64,000 nucleotides of DNA from Luidia sarsii (Eukaryota > Echinodermata > Asteroidea > Paxillosida > Luidiidae). The position numbers and the translations under genes were made by a program. This document shows, in pieces, positions 9,465-24,100 of the stretch (position 1 is the stretch's first letter; every line of letters begins with the position of its first letter). The DNA is taken from positions 2,745,117 through 2,809,116 of the forward strand of contig OX465121.1 of assembly GCA_949987565.1 (NCBI GenBank), read 5' to 3'. Under the pieces are notes generated by a model. The model made no database searches and was not told the origin of the DNA. It was given only the letters and a program-made list of their open reading frames with translations.

Positions 9465-12146
9465 GTTACAATGTAGAATACAGAGCTGTATGCAGTCATC
9501 ATGTACAAATGGACGTACGTACTACTATTACTAAGTACTAGTAGTACTACATCATACATGTATGTATGGGGTCAATCTTTATTGGGGTCATTCAATAAAC
9601 CCGTCGGAGTGAGTCAGTCCGATCTGTTTAATAATGTATTGTACAAAACTGACGTGTTGTTTACAATGGATTGGTACTGACTACAGGTACTAAGTGGTAC
9701 TGGTAGTAAAGTCCACAATTTTCCGATATTAAAATGTATTTGAAATGTAATTTGTTGTACAACTAGAAGGAAATATTTTAGTTGAATCATGGTTGAATAC
9801 ACTGCTAAGTGTGACTGTATCATGGAGGAAAGAATGCTACACCATACTTTGTAGAACTACTGTATCGTGGGAACCCCAGTTTTCGACGGTACAAGTTTTT
9901 GATGCTTGGCCTTACTTCTAACTCACATCGCACAATGAAAACAACTCCGTATAACGATCTCAGACTTCGTATCTTCTGGTTTGTTTTCTGCTCTTTGTCC
10001 GTCACCGAAAATGTGGAAATTTAAGGCTTTTCCAGTAGGCCAAACTCGTGTGATTCAAAAAGTTGCTCTTTTGGGGTCTATTTTCCTAGGTACGAAATTG
10101 GCAGTTGCTTCGAAGCTCCAGTTTTCTTTATTGTTGGTCCTAAAAAAAATCTGAGTGTACCATCAAACCCCAACATACGTAGAAAAATATTATCACGCAA
10201 CTTGAGGCAGTCTGTTCTGGGTAAAAACTATGAAGGCTCCTAAAGGGCGTCTCGCTTATATATGTATATATTTTTTAATTTTTTAATTTTTTTAATTATT
10301 ATTTAAAGGCATAAAGTAACAAAGCCTAATAGACTTTTAAAAAATAATAAAAAAAGAAAAGAGCAGCTAGAGAAAGTACCACGAAGGAGGAAATGTGTCT
10401 CTTGAGTGACATTGGGAAAGGTCACGATAACTAAATGTAAATATAAATTATTGTAGTCCAAATTGTTTCTGATCTAAGACAGGTATTTTTAAGATCATGG
10501 TAACGGAAGTGCTTGCCATTGCTCTTTAATGCTCTATTACTAGAGTGAAAAGGTATCCTATAAAGCATGCACAGAAGACTGAATTGAATAGGGAAATGGG
10601 AGCTTATTGTGGTCAAGGTATTGATACAAGCCTTGCGCATTGTATTGGTGATAGTGTGCCTTAGGCATAGCTTTGTTATGCTGCATTGCCGTAAGGCATA
10701 GTTGCAATGTGTCCTCAAAATAGACCTGACTGAAGGTTAAGTAGAAAAGGGTTTAATGAGAAACAAATTCCACTTTTTCATTCAATAATTAAATTTCAAA
10801 ATTTGTGTCAAAATAAGGACTGTTAACAGGTAGGAAGTAATGGAGTAACCTAAACTAAAGTTTTAGGAATATAAAAATTTAGTGGCCTGACTTTTTGATC
10901 CTAGCAGTCAGGAGACTTGAGTTTCCTGATGACGGGCAGAGTACGCACTGCTCGAAATGTTAAGTAACTTATCGTACAGTTCTTTTCAGAGCCACACTGC
11001 ATGGTGTCACCGCAAACCTTCCACTAAAAAAATATGCTATAAAAAATAAAAATCTCAATTATTTAGAAGCCCCATATTTTGAATATTGTTGATGTAAGTG
11101 TACATGTAATTGCAGCCTACTGCAAAGATCAAACCATTATAAATGGCCTCTAATGGAAGTTGAAGGGATTTCCCCAAGGATTTAATTATTTGTCCAGCCA
11201 TGATGTCATTATTGATATATTGATAAGCAAGTCACCCATCTCATCTACATGTACAATCTCATAGTTCATACAGTGTCTGTGACAGTGATGCACAATAGTT
11301 TATTGGGTGTCAGAATAAGGGGCATTCCTTCATCATGTCATAATCTTAGTTGGATTTTGTTGGGTTGAATTTTGAAAGGATTCACACCATGCACATGCAG
11401 CCTTTTATTCTTTGTTGAATTAGTTGAAAAGTGCCCTGTACTGTGGGCTTGACAGGTCTGTGTAGTTCCAGTGAATTTCAAATGCTAATAAGCATCCTAA
11501 TATTGTATACATGTACATGCGTTTGGAGTTGGACTTTGCTCCAGACGTAATCTAAATGTACATTATCCTAGTATAAACCAACAGTTGGATTCTAGACATT
11601 GCACTGTGACTGTTCAAGGGACAGATAGCAAGCTAGTACAATGCTTGAACTGACACTGTACACATACATGTATAATTTTCCTCCTGCAATTTAGTTCGGG
11701 TATGTACATGTACATATGTATGTAATTATGTACATGTGTACAGTATCATTATTGAACTTTGTGTATATTATTGAAAAAAAAATTCAATGAAAAAACAATG
11801 GAAATTTGACTAGCAGCCTACGGTTCATTGTACGTGCACAACTGCACATTGATGAGTCTGGACTTCAAATCCTAGTTCAGCCATTTTTTGTTTGTTTTTT
11901 ACTATTTTCACTTATTGTTTGACATTTTTCGCGTCAGTTTTCTTAACTGTTTTTTTTTGTAAAAAAAAACACTCAAATATATGTTATAGCATCTATAATA
12001 ATTATTACAATATTTACATGGGAAAAGTGCTTCTTGGATCATTAATTATTTTAATTGTTCTTCATTTACAGTGGAAATTTTGAGAGTAGCATCATTATTG
12101 GTTGCTTTTACACAGAGTGGAAGGTTTTGCATCCTTTCTGTCCATC
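9465..12146. other. No gene identified; upstream of the myosin start
   Basis: AT-rich, no coding signal. It contains a decayed piece of the palindromic repeat family (10876-10925) and a dense cluster of TACATGTA-type words at about 11510-11745. An acceptor-like TTTACAG at 12071, or CACAG at about 12115, precedes the myosin start codon, suggesting an upstream non-coding exon. Confidence 0.4.
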
Positions 12147-15100
12147 ATGTCGACTGTCCTTGTTGACGACTTAGCAACACTTGAAACCCTGGATGAAGCT
12201 GCCATATTGGAGGAGCTGAAAAGAAGATATGCCAATGATCGTATCTATGTAAGTATGTTTTATAGCCAAGGGTTTCCCTGGAATTTTCAGAAACCAAGGT
12301 GACAACTGCTGGGTGGGAATTTTTCTCTTTTGGGGGTCAAGCCCACTTTGGTCTTTGATAAGGGCAAATGTGAAAGGGCACAAGGCCAAAATGCAGGCCA
12401 CCAAGGCCGAAAGAATTAAGTGGAAGAAAAACAGGCCAGTGCAAAGACTAATTTGGTTTGGGCATTTGCATTTACTAGCAATATAACAAAGATGACATCA
12501 GTTTCAACAGTGCGGCTTACATTCTGAAAACTATAATAGGTTTATCGTAAAATGGCACTTGCAGTCGCAGACTGATCAAAGCCATTGCAGGGTTGACCAC
12601 AGGTTTGCTTGATATGTGAATGCATTAATTTCAGCTCATGATAATTGATCAATGTTAGGGCTTCAGAAAGAATAGAGTATAATTATCTGTGTTAATCTGT
12701 CCAAAATTATATGTTGGTCATGTTTGATGCTCATTTCGGTGTCATGACTACAGAAAATCAAAGCTGTACAGGGAAAGAATGAGTTTTACTTCTCTATCAA
12801 TTATTGTATTTTCTCAGTGGGCATCCTTATGCAATTTACCAATTTGATTTTGGCAATACTGTACACGTAATAAGAAAGTACTCACTTTAGTACTCACATC
12901 TCCTTGCAGATATTGCATTGCATGAACATTGAAATATGTATATTTTTCTATATGCAATCCCTGTCCTATTTTGTTCACAGACATATATAGGAGATATTCT
13001 GATTGCTATCAATCCATACAAGCCACTTCCAATTTATTCCTACCAGGTAAGTGAATTAACCCTGACCTTCCTCAATCCTCAGGACTCCACAATCCTTTGG
13101 GTTGTGTTGGAGGATTGTGGAAGATTGAGGAAGGTTGTTAAATTTACACTGGAGGATTGTGGAGGATTGAGGAAGCATGCTACAATGAGATCTTGGAGGA
13201 TTGTGGAGGATTGAGGAAGGTTGTAAAATTTACACTGGAGGACTGGGGAGGACTGTGAAGGATTGAGGAGGGTTCTAAGTAAACAGTACTAGGGGATTAG
13301 GGTTAATATTTCCAGAAAAAAATATCACAGAACAATGATATTGATATTTTGAAAACAGATTTAAGCATTTCCCTGTGTAGTAAGTAGTAAACAGTATCAC
13401 TACATGTATCTACATGTATCATGTAACCCATCATCCAAGCATTGGTATTATACAAAGGCAGAAAGGTCCTGCTAGCATTGAAACGTCAGGCCGTCTTAGT
13501 TTTTTGAGTTTTGCTTGTAGGTAATTTAGTCAGCAAGTACTGGTAGTTGGCATCATTTTTATATGTGACCCGGCACAGCGACATGAGGAACTAGAAATTT
13601 ATGTCTGTTGGCAAACAGAACATAACGCTTTTCCGCATCTGGTTCTCTTTAAAAAAAAAAAAAAAAAAAAATTGATCAAAAAAATTTGACATCAACGGGA
13701 TTCGAACCTGTAACCTCCATTCCTAACACAAAACGCACGTGCATATTTTGTGCACAAAGTGTATGGGACATCATTATATTTTTCAAAAAATCATAATAAT
13801 TCTGAACAATGGTCAATTGCTTCCAAACTCAGGATTTAGAATGTCTAGCCCAATAGCTAAACGCCCATCAAATTTCGAGAAGATTGACCTTTGGCAAATA
13901 TGTGTTTTAAAAACACGCATTTTGATGACGTCACGATTGCGTCATGGCATTGTGGCTCCGGAGGGTGTTTCTAGACTACATCCCTAATAGATATAAACAA
14001 AAAAAATAAAAAAATCTTGCTCCGTAGGCCAAATATGCTCAATTGAATGTTAAAATCTTAAAAGTTTATGACCTCATTAATATTCATGAGATGACATCAC
14101 GATCAAATGAGCGCAATTTTTGGATACACCTTTTCCCAACTTAGATATTGTGCAAACTTGGAACAAAACGAAATTGCTTTTTTGCTTTTATTGCAGTTTG
14201 AAATTTGCCTCTTTAAAGCGCTGTCACGTGACACGTGGTGACGTCATGAAGTTTTAAAGACAACTGTGCACAACTTCAGCAAGGGCTCTATGCATTTGTC
14301 AAGTTTGAACAAAATCAAAGTTTGTACAATGGCAAAAGTGCCCTCCGAAAAAAAACCCTGTGCTTTGTCTATGGGATTTTGGCACAAGAAAAAGAAGAAG
14401 AAGAAGAAGAAGAAGAAGAAAAAAATCAGAACAACAACAATAGCTTTTTCGCTTCGCGGCGAAAAAGCTAATCAGAACAACAACAATAGCTTTTTCGCTT
14501 CGCGGCGAAAAAGCTAATAATCCCACCAAAACACTTTTCGAGTAAACAACGCCTGAAGTCAAAGTATCTTCTCAATTCGATTCAATTCCGGAAAGTTAAT
14601 GTATTGGAGGATATTATGTCCAAAGGATTTTTCCGAAATCTGTCTCTAAATGATATAAAAACGAGGATTTCGGGGGAGTGTTTGTGTACTGTTTTCATGA
14701 AAATGTAAAGTTACTGCCTTTTTGAATGGCCGCTTTCGCGGAGTTAGACTGGGGCTGCTATAATGTCTGGTACCAAATGAACGAGCGAAGTCCCCTTGTA
14801 CTATTTACAACAAAGTTCACACGGAAATAATTTTGATATCATTTGAAAGCTAATGGTATACTCTTTCACATCATTAGGAAATCTTAAAATCTCAAAAGTG
14901 GGGGTTATTCCTCATTATGCTGTGCCGGGTCACATATTACTTAAAATGTAATTTTCAAATGAATTAGGAATGGCAAATGGTATAAATCTCATAAATTCTC
15001 TGGCCAAAGTGCATGTGCTTTAAGTATTGCTGCATAGTGTTCAATGGTTGTTTTTGTTCCAGATATCATGTTCCTACACAAACCTCCAGTATCGGCAGGC

Positions 15101-18100
15101 ACTTCCTCCACACATATTTGCTGTAGCAGACAAGGCATACAGCAGTATGAAGAGGCTCAGCATGCGCCAGTGCTGTGTCATCAGTGGGGAGTCAGGGGCA
15201 GGGAAGACAGAAACTGCCAAATATCTCATTGGACACATTATTAGCCACTGCAACAGTCACAAGAAGAACCTTCAGGAGAAGATTCTCCAGGTATTGGATA
15301 ACACAAACTTACAGAATGTAGTCTCCATTTCTTGTAACTCAGTGCAACTTAAAGTTTAAGTCAGGGATTCATAAGAAAGGCCACTACATCCATGAAATTG
15401 CTTTTGTATCACTGAAAGCCACCAGAGATTCATAAGAAAGGCCACTACATCCATGAAATTGCTTTTGTATCACTGAAAGCCACCAGAGATTCATAAGAAA
15501 GGCCACTACATCCATGAAATTGCTTTTGTATCACTGAAAGCCACCAGAGATTCATAAGAAAGGCCACTACATCCATGATATTGCTTTTGTATCTCTGAAA
15601 GGCACCAGGGATTCATGAGAAAGGCCACTACATCCATGATATTGCTTTTGTATCACTGAAAGCCACCAGAGATTCATAAGAAAGGCCACTACATCCATGA
15701 TATTGCTTTTGTATCACTGAAAGCCACCAGAGATTCATAAGAAAGGCCACTACATCCATGAAATTGCTTTTGTATCACTGAAAGCCACCAGAGATTCATA
15801 AGAAAGGCCACTACATCCATGAAATTGCTGTTGTATCACTGAAAGCCACCAGAGATTCATAAGAAAGGCCACTACATCCATGAAATTGCTTTTGTATCTC
15901 TGAAAGGCACCAGGGATTCATGAGAAAGGCCACTACATCCATGATATTGCTTTTGTATCACTGAAAGCCACCAGAGATTCATAAGAAAGGCCACTACATC
16001 CATGAAATTGCTTTTGTATCACTGAAAGCCACCAGAGATTCATAAGAAAGGCCACTACATCCATGATATTGCTTTTGTATCTCTGAAAGCCACCAGGGAT
16101 TCTTAAGAAAGGCCACTACATCCATGATATTGCTTTTGTATCACTGAAAGCCACAAGGGATTCATAAGAAAGGCCACTACATGTACATCCATGATATTGC
16201 TTTTGTATCTCTGAAAGTCACCAAGGTTGATTGACTTCACAGATATTTGCAGCCAGAAGTCTTAATGGGCATTTGTTGTGTCAACATGCTACTGAACTGA
16301 ATCAGCTTTTCATTTCAATGTTACTCTCATCTGATTGGTCCTTCCACAGGTCAACCCATTACTGGAGGCATTTGGCAATGCACGAACCGTCATGAATGAC
16401 AATTCCAGTCGCTTTGGGAAATTCATAGAGCTGAAATTCAGTCATGATGGAAGAATAGTTGGAGGTATGATGAAACAGAAATTCCAACAGAAAACTGGAG
16501 TGCACATTTCATTAGGATGATAATTTATAAATAGGTTGGCCAGATAAAATTTTAACATTACAGTGATTTGTTTTGTTTTCAATCTTTGCAGCCACAATTG
16601 ATCAGTACCTTTTAGAGAAATCCCGGGTTGTCAACACTGGCAAAGGAGAAAGAAACTTCCATATCTTTTACTATATGTTTGCTGGACTGACAGAGCAGCA
16701 GCTGTTGAATCTTCTGCTCTCACCCCCTGAAAAGCACAGGTAAAGATCCATCCTAATGTCTCTAGCACAAATGAATGGCCCATAGAGTGCAGTTCAAATT
16801 GATGGGCCTGTCCTGTCCTGAAAAGATTTGAGTCTATAGTTTCCACTTTTATTTTTATTTTCAAACAAACAAAAGAAAGAAAAGTCTGGTTGGGAGATTA
16901 TAAATGATTTGTGAAAAGTAATGAACCTTTGCTGGGGTAGGTGGGGGTGCCAGTCTGAAGCAATTGACCGTTGACCATGAGTTTAGAATATTGGACATTT
17001 TGGGAAACATGTTTTGTTAATTGATTCTGTGATGAGTCATTGCATCATAATAATATGCCTAGAATTACAATGTTAATACTCCTCTGATAAATATGACTGT
17101 CCCTGTGTGAAATATACTAACAGAAATTGGTGTAAATTGTTTCCACTTTCCATTTGGACCTCAAATTATATTATCTGGAACATCATTATTAAGTACTTCA
17201 AACATTATTTTGTATTTGCTTATGTTCTTATAACAAAATTACTGTTTTGAAAAATGGGAAAGAAGATTTGATAGGACCAGGATCTGAAGCCAAGAGCTCT
17301 GGTTGAATGTAGTATGGACTTAACCTTGCTTAACTTACTCAGACAGAATATACTACAGTGACTGTTTGGGAAGAATGCTGGAACATTAAGCCAGAGGTCT
17401 TGGGGTCAAGTACTGGTCCAGTCAAATGTTCTTTCCATTTTTCCAAATATTAAAAGAAATTCCAGCCAGTTTTCTTTATTTTATTTGATCAAAAATGTAT
17501 GTTCTATTTTGTATTTACTGCATCATACATTTATAAAATGTGTTGCAAATGTGTTCTTGTGTGCTGTGATATAATTGCTGCACATTGTGTGATATTACAG
17601 GATATTGAATGCAGTCCAGGGTCAGAGTGTCTATGAGAGTGAGGAGGAATTTCTCTTCAATCAAAAGATGTATGATGAACTGCAGGACATTATGGAACTG
17701 GTGGGGTTCACGCAAGAGGTAATCTACACATAGATATATCCAAAGTGAAAGCAATCTTTCAAAAGATGTTCCTTTATTAAAAAGATCCATATTGCTTACT
17801 GACATGAATCACCCAAAATATAAATCCTGGTCTGATGTTTTCATGCTATTTCAAAGGCAAAGAAAGTTCTACAAAGTTAAAATCAATTTTTTTTATCAAA
17901 AACTAACAATGACTTAGTCTGTTGTATGGATGTTTTCATTTGAAAGCTTATAATTATTTTTAATACATTTATTACCATTTAATAGAAATCAAACATTTCT
18001 TGATTGAGTCATGTTTTATGCAATGAATATGTAGCATATCTAACTGATACCGCTTAATGTAATTTTTACACAGGATATCTGGATGATATTTACCATTCTG

Positions 18101-21100
18101 TCAGCCATTATCCAAATAGCGGATATTGATTTTGATTTTGATGAAGAGACAGGAGGGTCATTCATTGTTGACGAGTATATCCTCAAAGTGGGTGAGTTTG
18201 TAAAGAGACATACAGTACAAAGAGATATACGGCAGTTAATGGTTGAATGGCTGGCACCCCTACTCTGGCAATGACCAGTTGACTATTTGGAAAGGCCACC
18301 ATCTAATGATTGGATAGCTCAGATGATAAGAGCTCTAGTACGCAAGAACCAGAGGTCTCTTGTGAAAGTCCTGATCCAGTCAAAGTTTTCTTTGCAATTT
18401 TCTTCTATATTGTTTTGAAGTTCCCTGTCAGTTTTTCCTGTATTTTGTTTGACTTGAATTGAAAAATCTGCATCCACTTTGTGTGATCCCCGAGCTGCTG
18501 TAGCCAGGTTTACAACAATTGGTTGTTTGCATCTGAATGAAAGTGGGGGCGTAATCCCTGGAGGTTTATGACAGTTAATGGTTCAATGATTTTGCCTGGC
18601 GCCCTCACCCAGCAAAAACTATTTAGGAAGGCCATCATCTGAGGGCTGGATAGTTCAGATGGTAAGAGTGCTGGTAAGCAAAACCTGAGGTCTTGGGTGC
18701 ATCTTCTACTCCTGGTCCAGTCAAAGTTGTCTTTGCCATTTTTCAAAAATGATTTAAGTTTTTGTGATAATTTAATGTAGTATAATTTGACATTGTTTCT
18801 TTGGACAGTCTGCAACCTGCTTGGCTTGGATGTGGTTGAGATGGCAACATCACTGGTATCCAATGTGACTTACACTAGAGGTATGTTTTTTGTTGACGTA
18901 TGCATTGCCTCTGCATATTTCTGTTTGATTTTTTTTATCCAGGGGTATGTGATCTATGACAACCTAGGAAAAGCAAATTATAAGCCTATTACTAGCAATT
19001 ACTGTAAATTTGCACGGATGATTTTTGCCATCTTCAGGGCTCGAAATTCGTAATTTGGGGTCCAACGTCACTTTGGCCTTTGAGAAGTCAAATTTTCCTG
19101 GGGGCACCAAGGCCACTTATGAAGGCACGACGGGCAAAGACAAAAAATTAAAAGGGCACGGAGGCCAGATGAAGGGTTTGCTTGCATACTGGGGTATCAG
19201 GGAATAAGGGATTCCACGGTATTTAATTGGCGATTGAGGCCCTTGAGACGTGATTTTTTACAAAAGTCAAAAGGAAATAAAATCAGGGTGAAAAACCCAC
19301 CGACATTATGTAAAGATCCGTATGTTATTCAATTAGAAGAATTCACAGGCATTTTTGTTTGAAAAGTTGTGTGAGCTATGGAGTACGAAGGCAAAATGAC
19401 CGACATGATCCATGCAGCAGCAGTTTTCTGACCGTGCGACGCGGCCGACATCACTGATAACAACACGGCCAAACTGCGGAGCATCGTGTTTAGGCCAACA
19501 CAGAAAAGGATGCACGCATGTACAATTGTACAACCCTGTACAATTTTTGCAAGGAGGATAAGTTACTTCCATGGCACATTTTCCGTAATTTTTTCGTCCA
19601 AGTAATTTTCAAATGGATTTCACTGAGGAACCTGGGCCCACCGCGATCAATGGACCATTGAGGAAGGAAGATCGGACCGCAAAAAAGTACTGGAAAACTT
19701 TTACTTTCCATCTTGCGTGTTTGGGCATTAAAAACAAGTGTACCCCACCTTATCTGATCGTTGATATATTTCCCTGTCGGTGGAGAAACCCAAATTTCAA
19801 TTCAAATCCAAAGTTTTTCCCTTCAGCCAAGTAAAATACCATCTTTTTTCAAGTCTAGGAATACAGAATCAGGAACAGGATCGAAGTGCGAAGACTGGAA
19901 AGACGTCACCGTTAATACAATGCATGTGTGGCATGCTTTCTCGATCCTTTCCTCAATGGTACCCGGCGATCCGATCCAAATACGTGGGACGGTTGGATGA
20001 ATGTTTACCAGCGAATAGGACATGCCGCTGAACTATAGCAGTGTGCAGTATACATAGTGCACACGGTGTAGGATACAGTCTGTACGTACTGTACATGTAC
20101 ATACAGTACTGTAATGCTCGCGTGCGCTTGTCAGCAGACGCAGAAGCTCCGCTTTTTCGGAATAATAATCGTAACAATGCGAACAATATCTACACATAAT
20201 AGGCTCCTTTTGGCAAGGAGTTTGATGATTCAAATTATCCAAATGTCAAACCGGCCGCTGAAGGGCACCACGGCCAAAGTATCAAAGGGGCACGGTAAAA
20301 CTGGCCGTTGATTTCCTCATTTTTATAACAGGCACTACTGCCAGTCGAAGGGCATTGACAGCACTGGCCATCGTGGCCGTCGTGAATTTCAAACCCTGCA
20401 TCTTGTTTTTTGCTTTGTTCTTCACTCCCATTGTCCAGGTATCCTTTCTATTAAAGGTATTTGGATTTCATTCGTGGTTGTGTGTTCCATTCTTTTTACT
20501 ACTGTGTCCTCACTATTGTGCTTATTTAGAAGAATTTGCTGGACAATTTCTGAAATTATTCTCACCATTATTATTTTTAATTTGTAATATTTCTCCAGGT
20601 GAACAGATCTTAACACTGAAGACTGTTGCACAAGCTAATGATGGCCGCGATGCATTGGCTAAAGCCCTGTACAGTAAGCTGTTTGCTTGGATAGTCAAAC
20701 AAATCAATACACTCATAGCGCCTGATCCACACTCACAAGGGTGAGTAATGTGACTCAATCTTGTTACCATGTGTAGAACTGCTGAGTGAGTATGGGTCTG
20801 AGGGGAGCCTGGAAGTCATTTCTGCCAACAGCAGTCTCCTAACAACAGATACTGGCTCTCCTAATTCAAACTTACCCATCAAGAGATTCTGCACATGGTG
20901 TCTCTGCAAACCTATTTACTACTTGACGTTGACCACCTATAACCACCAAATGGAGGATTTGAATAATGTGCCATTTTGCTCAGCCGCTTAACAATCAGAA
21001 AAACTAGATACACTGTATGTATGAAATAATTCAGTGAGTTCACCATGTATACCTGTGAGTCAAACCTGGCAGCCTTTGGACATCCATTTTGCTGTGTCTG

Positions 21101-24100
21101 GATTCAGAGGGCACGACACATACATGTAGCAATGCTACCAAGGCTCCAAAGCTGTTTAAATGCATGTAGTGTGAAAATCTAAGATCTGGGAATGATATAA
21201 TCATCTTCATAGCATTTCCGTTGCACATTGCCTGGCCCATTTATTCCCTGTACGTAAATGGCAAAGCCGTGCAGTCACCCATGATCACAGTGCAGAATTC
21301 ACTAAGGATTTTTGTGACATATATGTCCCCTGAACTCCAGTAATCTACAGACAGCTTCCTGTATACGTGAACAACAATATACAATCACTTTCTCATTACT
21401 TTTTTGGGAAAAAATTCCAGTAACTTTCAATAAAAATTTCTGTGCGCCAAAATAAAAGGCTTGCACAGTGGACTCTGCTTTTGGTAAGCTATTCCAGGAC
21501 TCTGGCTGCCAGGACTTTGCAGAGCTTTTCAGCTGTGATTCTAACTATGACGAGGTGCCATGATTGATGATTGTGTCCCTGTACATAACAATGGATCTGC
21601 GTAAGGCAACAATGGTGATGATTGGCCGGAAACTCCAAGGAACATTGAATAGATTTTGGCATGCCAGACACTAAGGCCTCACTGAATACTGTCTATTCAA
21701 GGGCTTAGGATGATGATTGACAGGCAATTGCAGCCACACTCTTGCCCAGCACCTTTTTGATGCAGATGAAGTTCCCATACCATTGAGTATCACATTTTCT
21801 GCCATTATTTTTAAAACAAAGTGATAGATCTGCTATAACAGAGGCAAACAGATAAACAATTAAGGAAGGGAGGGTTTGAGAACCTGGCTGTGCATTCACG
21901 AGTCTATACATTGCAAGATGTAACTGGCTATGAAATAGAGGCATTTCTTGCCATATTGTTGCTAATGGGCATTGACTGACAGGCAAACAATGACTGAAGG
22001 CAAACAATGACCTACTTGTATACTGGACCACCAAGAGCACCATGCAGGCTCCAGGTATTCAGTTCATCATATCCTGGGATCGCTTAGAGTTGATGTTAGC
22101 GCCATGACCATGTGAAACCCTCACAACACCAGCAGGCTCTAACCATGACCGCCAAGGAATGATCAACGTAGTGATGGAGCTGCTCATAGAAAGGTGGCAA
22201 TGTGCTTACTATCCTGGACGTGAACTGTCAGTTGATGAGATAATCACTCCCTTCAAAGTACACATTGCTATGAAGATCTATAAACCAACAAATCCCACAA
22301 ATGGGGTCTCAATTGAGGAATCTTGGATAAGCCAGAACGTGGGTACATATGAAAGAGGGTATCATGTCTACAATTTGTTTTCTTTGTTGGTGCTTGTTAC
22401 ACTACGAGTCAACTGCTCTAGCACCCAAGATGTTATCAAAAAAGTTATCTGAAGAAAGGTGATCCACTTTGCACTGCACGCAAAGATCCATTCCTTTTTT
22501 TTCTTGGCATGACATATGTCAACTGAATGTCCTGACCACCATGCCCAATGTGATAAGCATGTCAGCGCACATCCTTGAGAAGTAGAGAATTATGCAGCCA
22601 TAGAAGTGTACACAAAGGTCATGGGAGGAGTAGATAGAGCAGACTAGGGAGTGTGGTACACTGTATTATCTGAAGATCTGCTAAAACCTCAAGTGGTGAA
22701 AGAGGGTTTGTGTATATTATCTTCTTGAGTTCAGATATGTTAACGGCTGGAAACTTTGGAAAGCCTTTCATCCAGGGAAGTGCCAGAGACCCAAGAATTA
22801 TTCCAGATTATACATGGCATACTTGAGTCCCATGATTATGAGGGACAAATAGGGAGACCAGGACGATACGGCACGGATACACCCTTGAGACTGACAGAGT
22901 GACACTTCCTGGGTGTGTGCAATGACCAACCACCATCAGGAGGAAATCTAAGCCAGACTGCATTGTGTGCTCCAATTGTTGAATCAGGCAGCACCAGATA
23001 GAGCTGTATAGCATTGAATGCATGACAGCATCGTGTGCAGCTCTATGTTCCCAATGCAATACAGCAATGTGTGCAGCTCTATGTTCTCACTGCAATACAG
23101 CAATGTGTGCAGCTCTATGTTCCCAATGCAATACAGCAATGTACGCAGCTCTATGTTCCCATTGCAATACATCGATGTGTGCAGCTCTATGGTCCCACTG
23201 CAATACAGCAATGTGTGCAGCTCTATGTTCCCACTGCAATACAGCAATGTGTGCAGCTCTATGTTCCCACTGCAATACAGCAATGTGTGCAGCTCTATGT
23301 TCCCACTGCAATACAGCAATGTATGCAGCTCTATGTTCCCACTGCAATACAGCAATGTATGCAGCTCTATGTTCCCACTGCAATACATCAATGTGTGCAG
23401 CTCTATGTTCCCACTGCAATACAGCAAAGTGTGCAGCTCTATGTTCCCACTGCAATACAGCAATGTATGCAGCTCTATGTTCCCATTGCAATACATCAAT
23501 GTGTGCAGCTCTATGTTCCCACTGCAATACAGCAATGTGTGCAGCTCTATGTTGCCACTGCAATACAGCAATGTGTGCAGCTCTATGTTCCCATTGCAAT
23601 ACATCGATGTGTGCAGCTCTATGTTCCCACTGCAATACATCGATGTGTGCAGCTCTATGTTCCCACTGCAATACAGCAATGTGTGCAGCTCTATGTTCCC
23701 ACTGCAATACATCAATGTATGCAGCTCTATGTTCCCATTGCAATACATCAATGTATGCAGCTCTATGTTCCCACTACAATACAGCAATGTGTGCAGATCT
23801 ATGTTCCCACTGCAATACAGCAATGTGTGCAGCTCTATGTTCCCACTGCAATACAGCAATGTACGCAGCTCTATGTTCCCATTGCAATACATCGATGTGT
23901 GCAGCTCTATGGTCCCACTGCAATACAGCAATGTGAGCAGCTCTATGTTCCCACTGCAATACAGCAATGTGTGCAGCTCTATGTTCCCACTGCAATACAT
24001 CAATGTGTGCAGCTCTATGTTCCCACTGCAATACAGCAATGTGTGCAGCTCTATGTTCCCACTGCAATACAGCAATGTATGCAGCTCTATGTTCCCACTG

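Noticed and set aside
12102..12146. Myosin start at 12102
   Set aside because: That codon is TTG; the first ATG in frame is 12147, after a stop at 12087.
20761..20991. 76-codon frame after myosin exon 9 as a transposase N-terminus
   Set aside because: No piggyBac motif can be seen in it; the recognisable relic begins near 21910.
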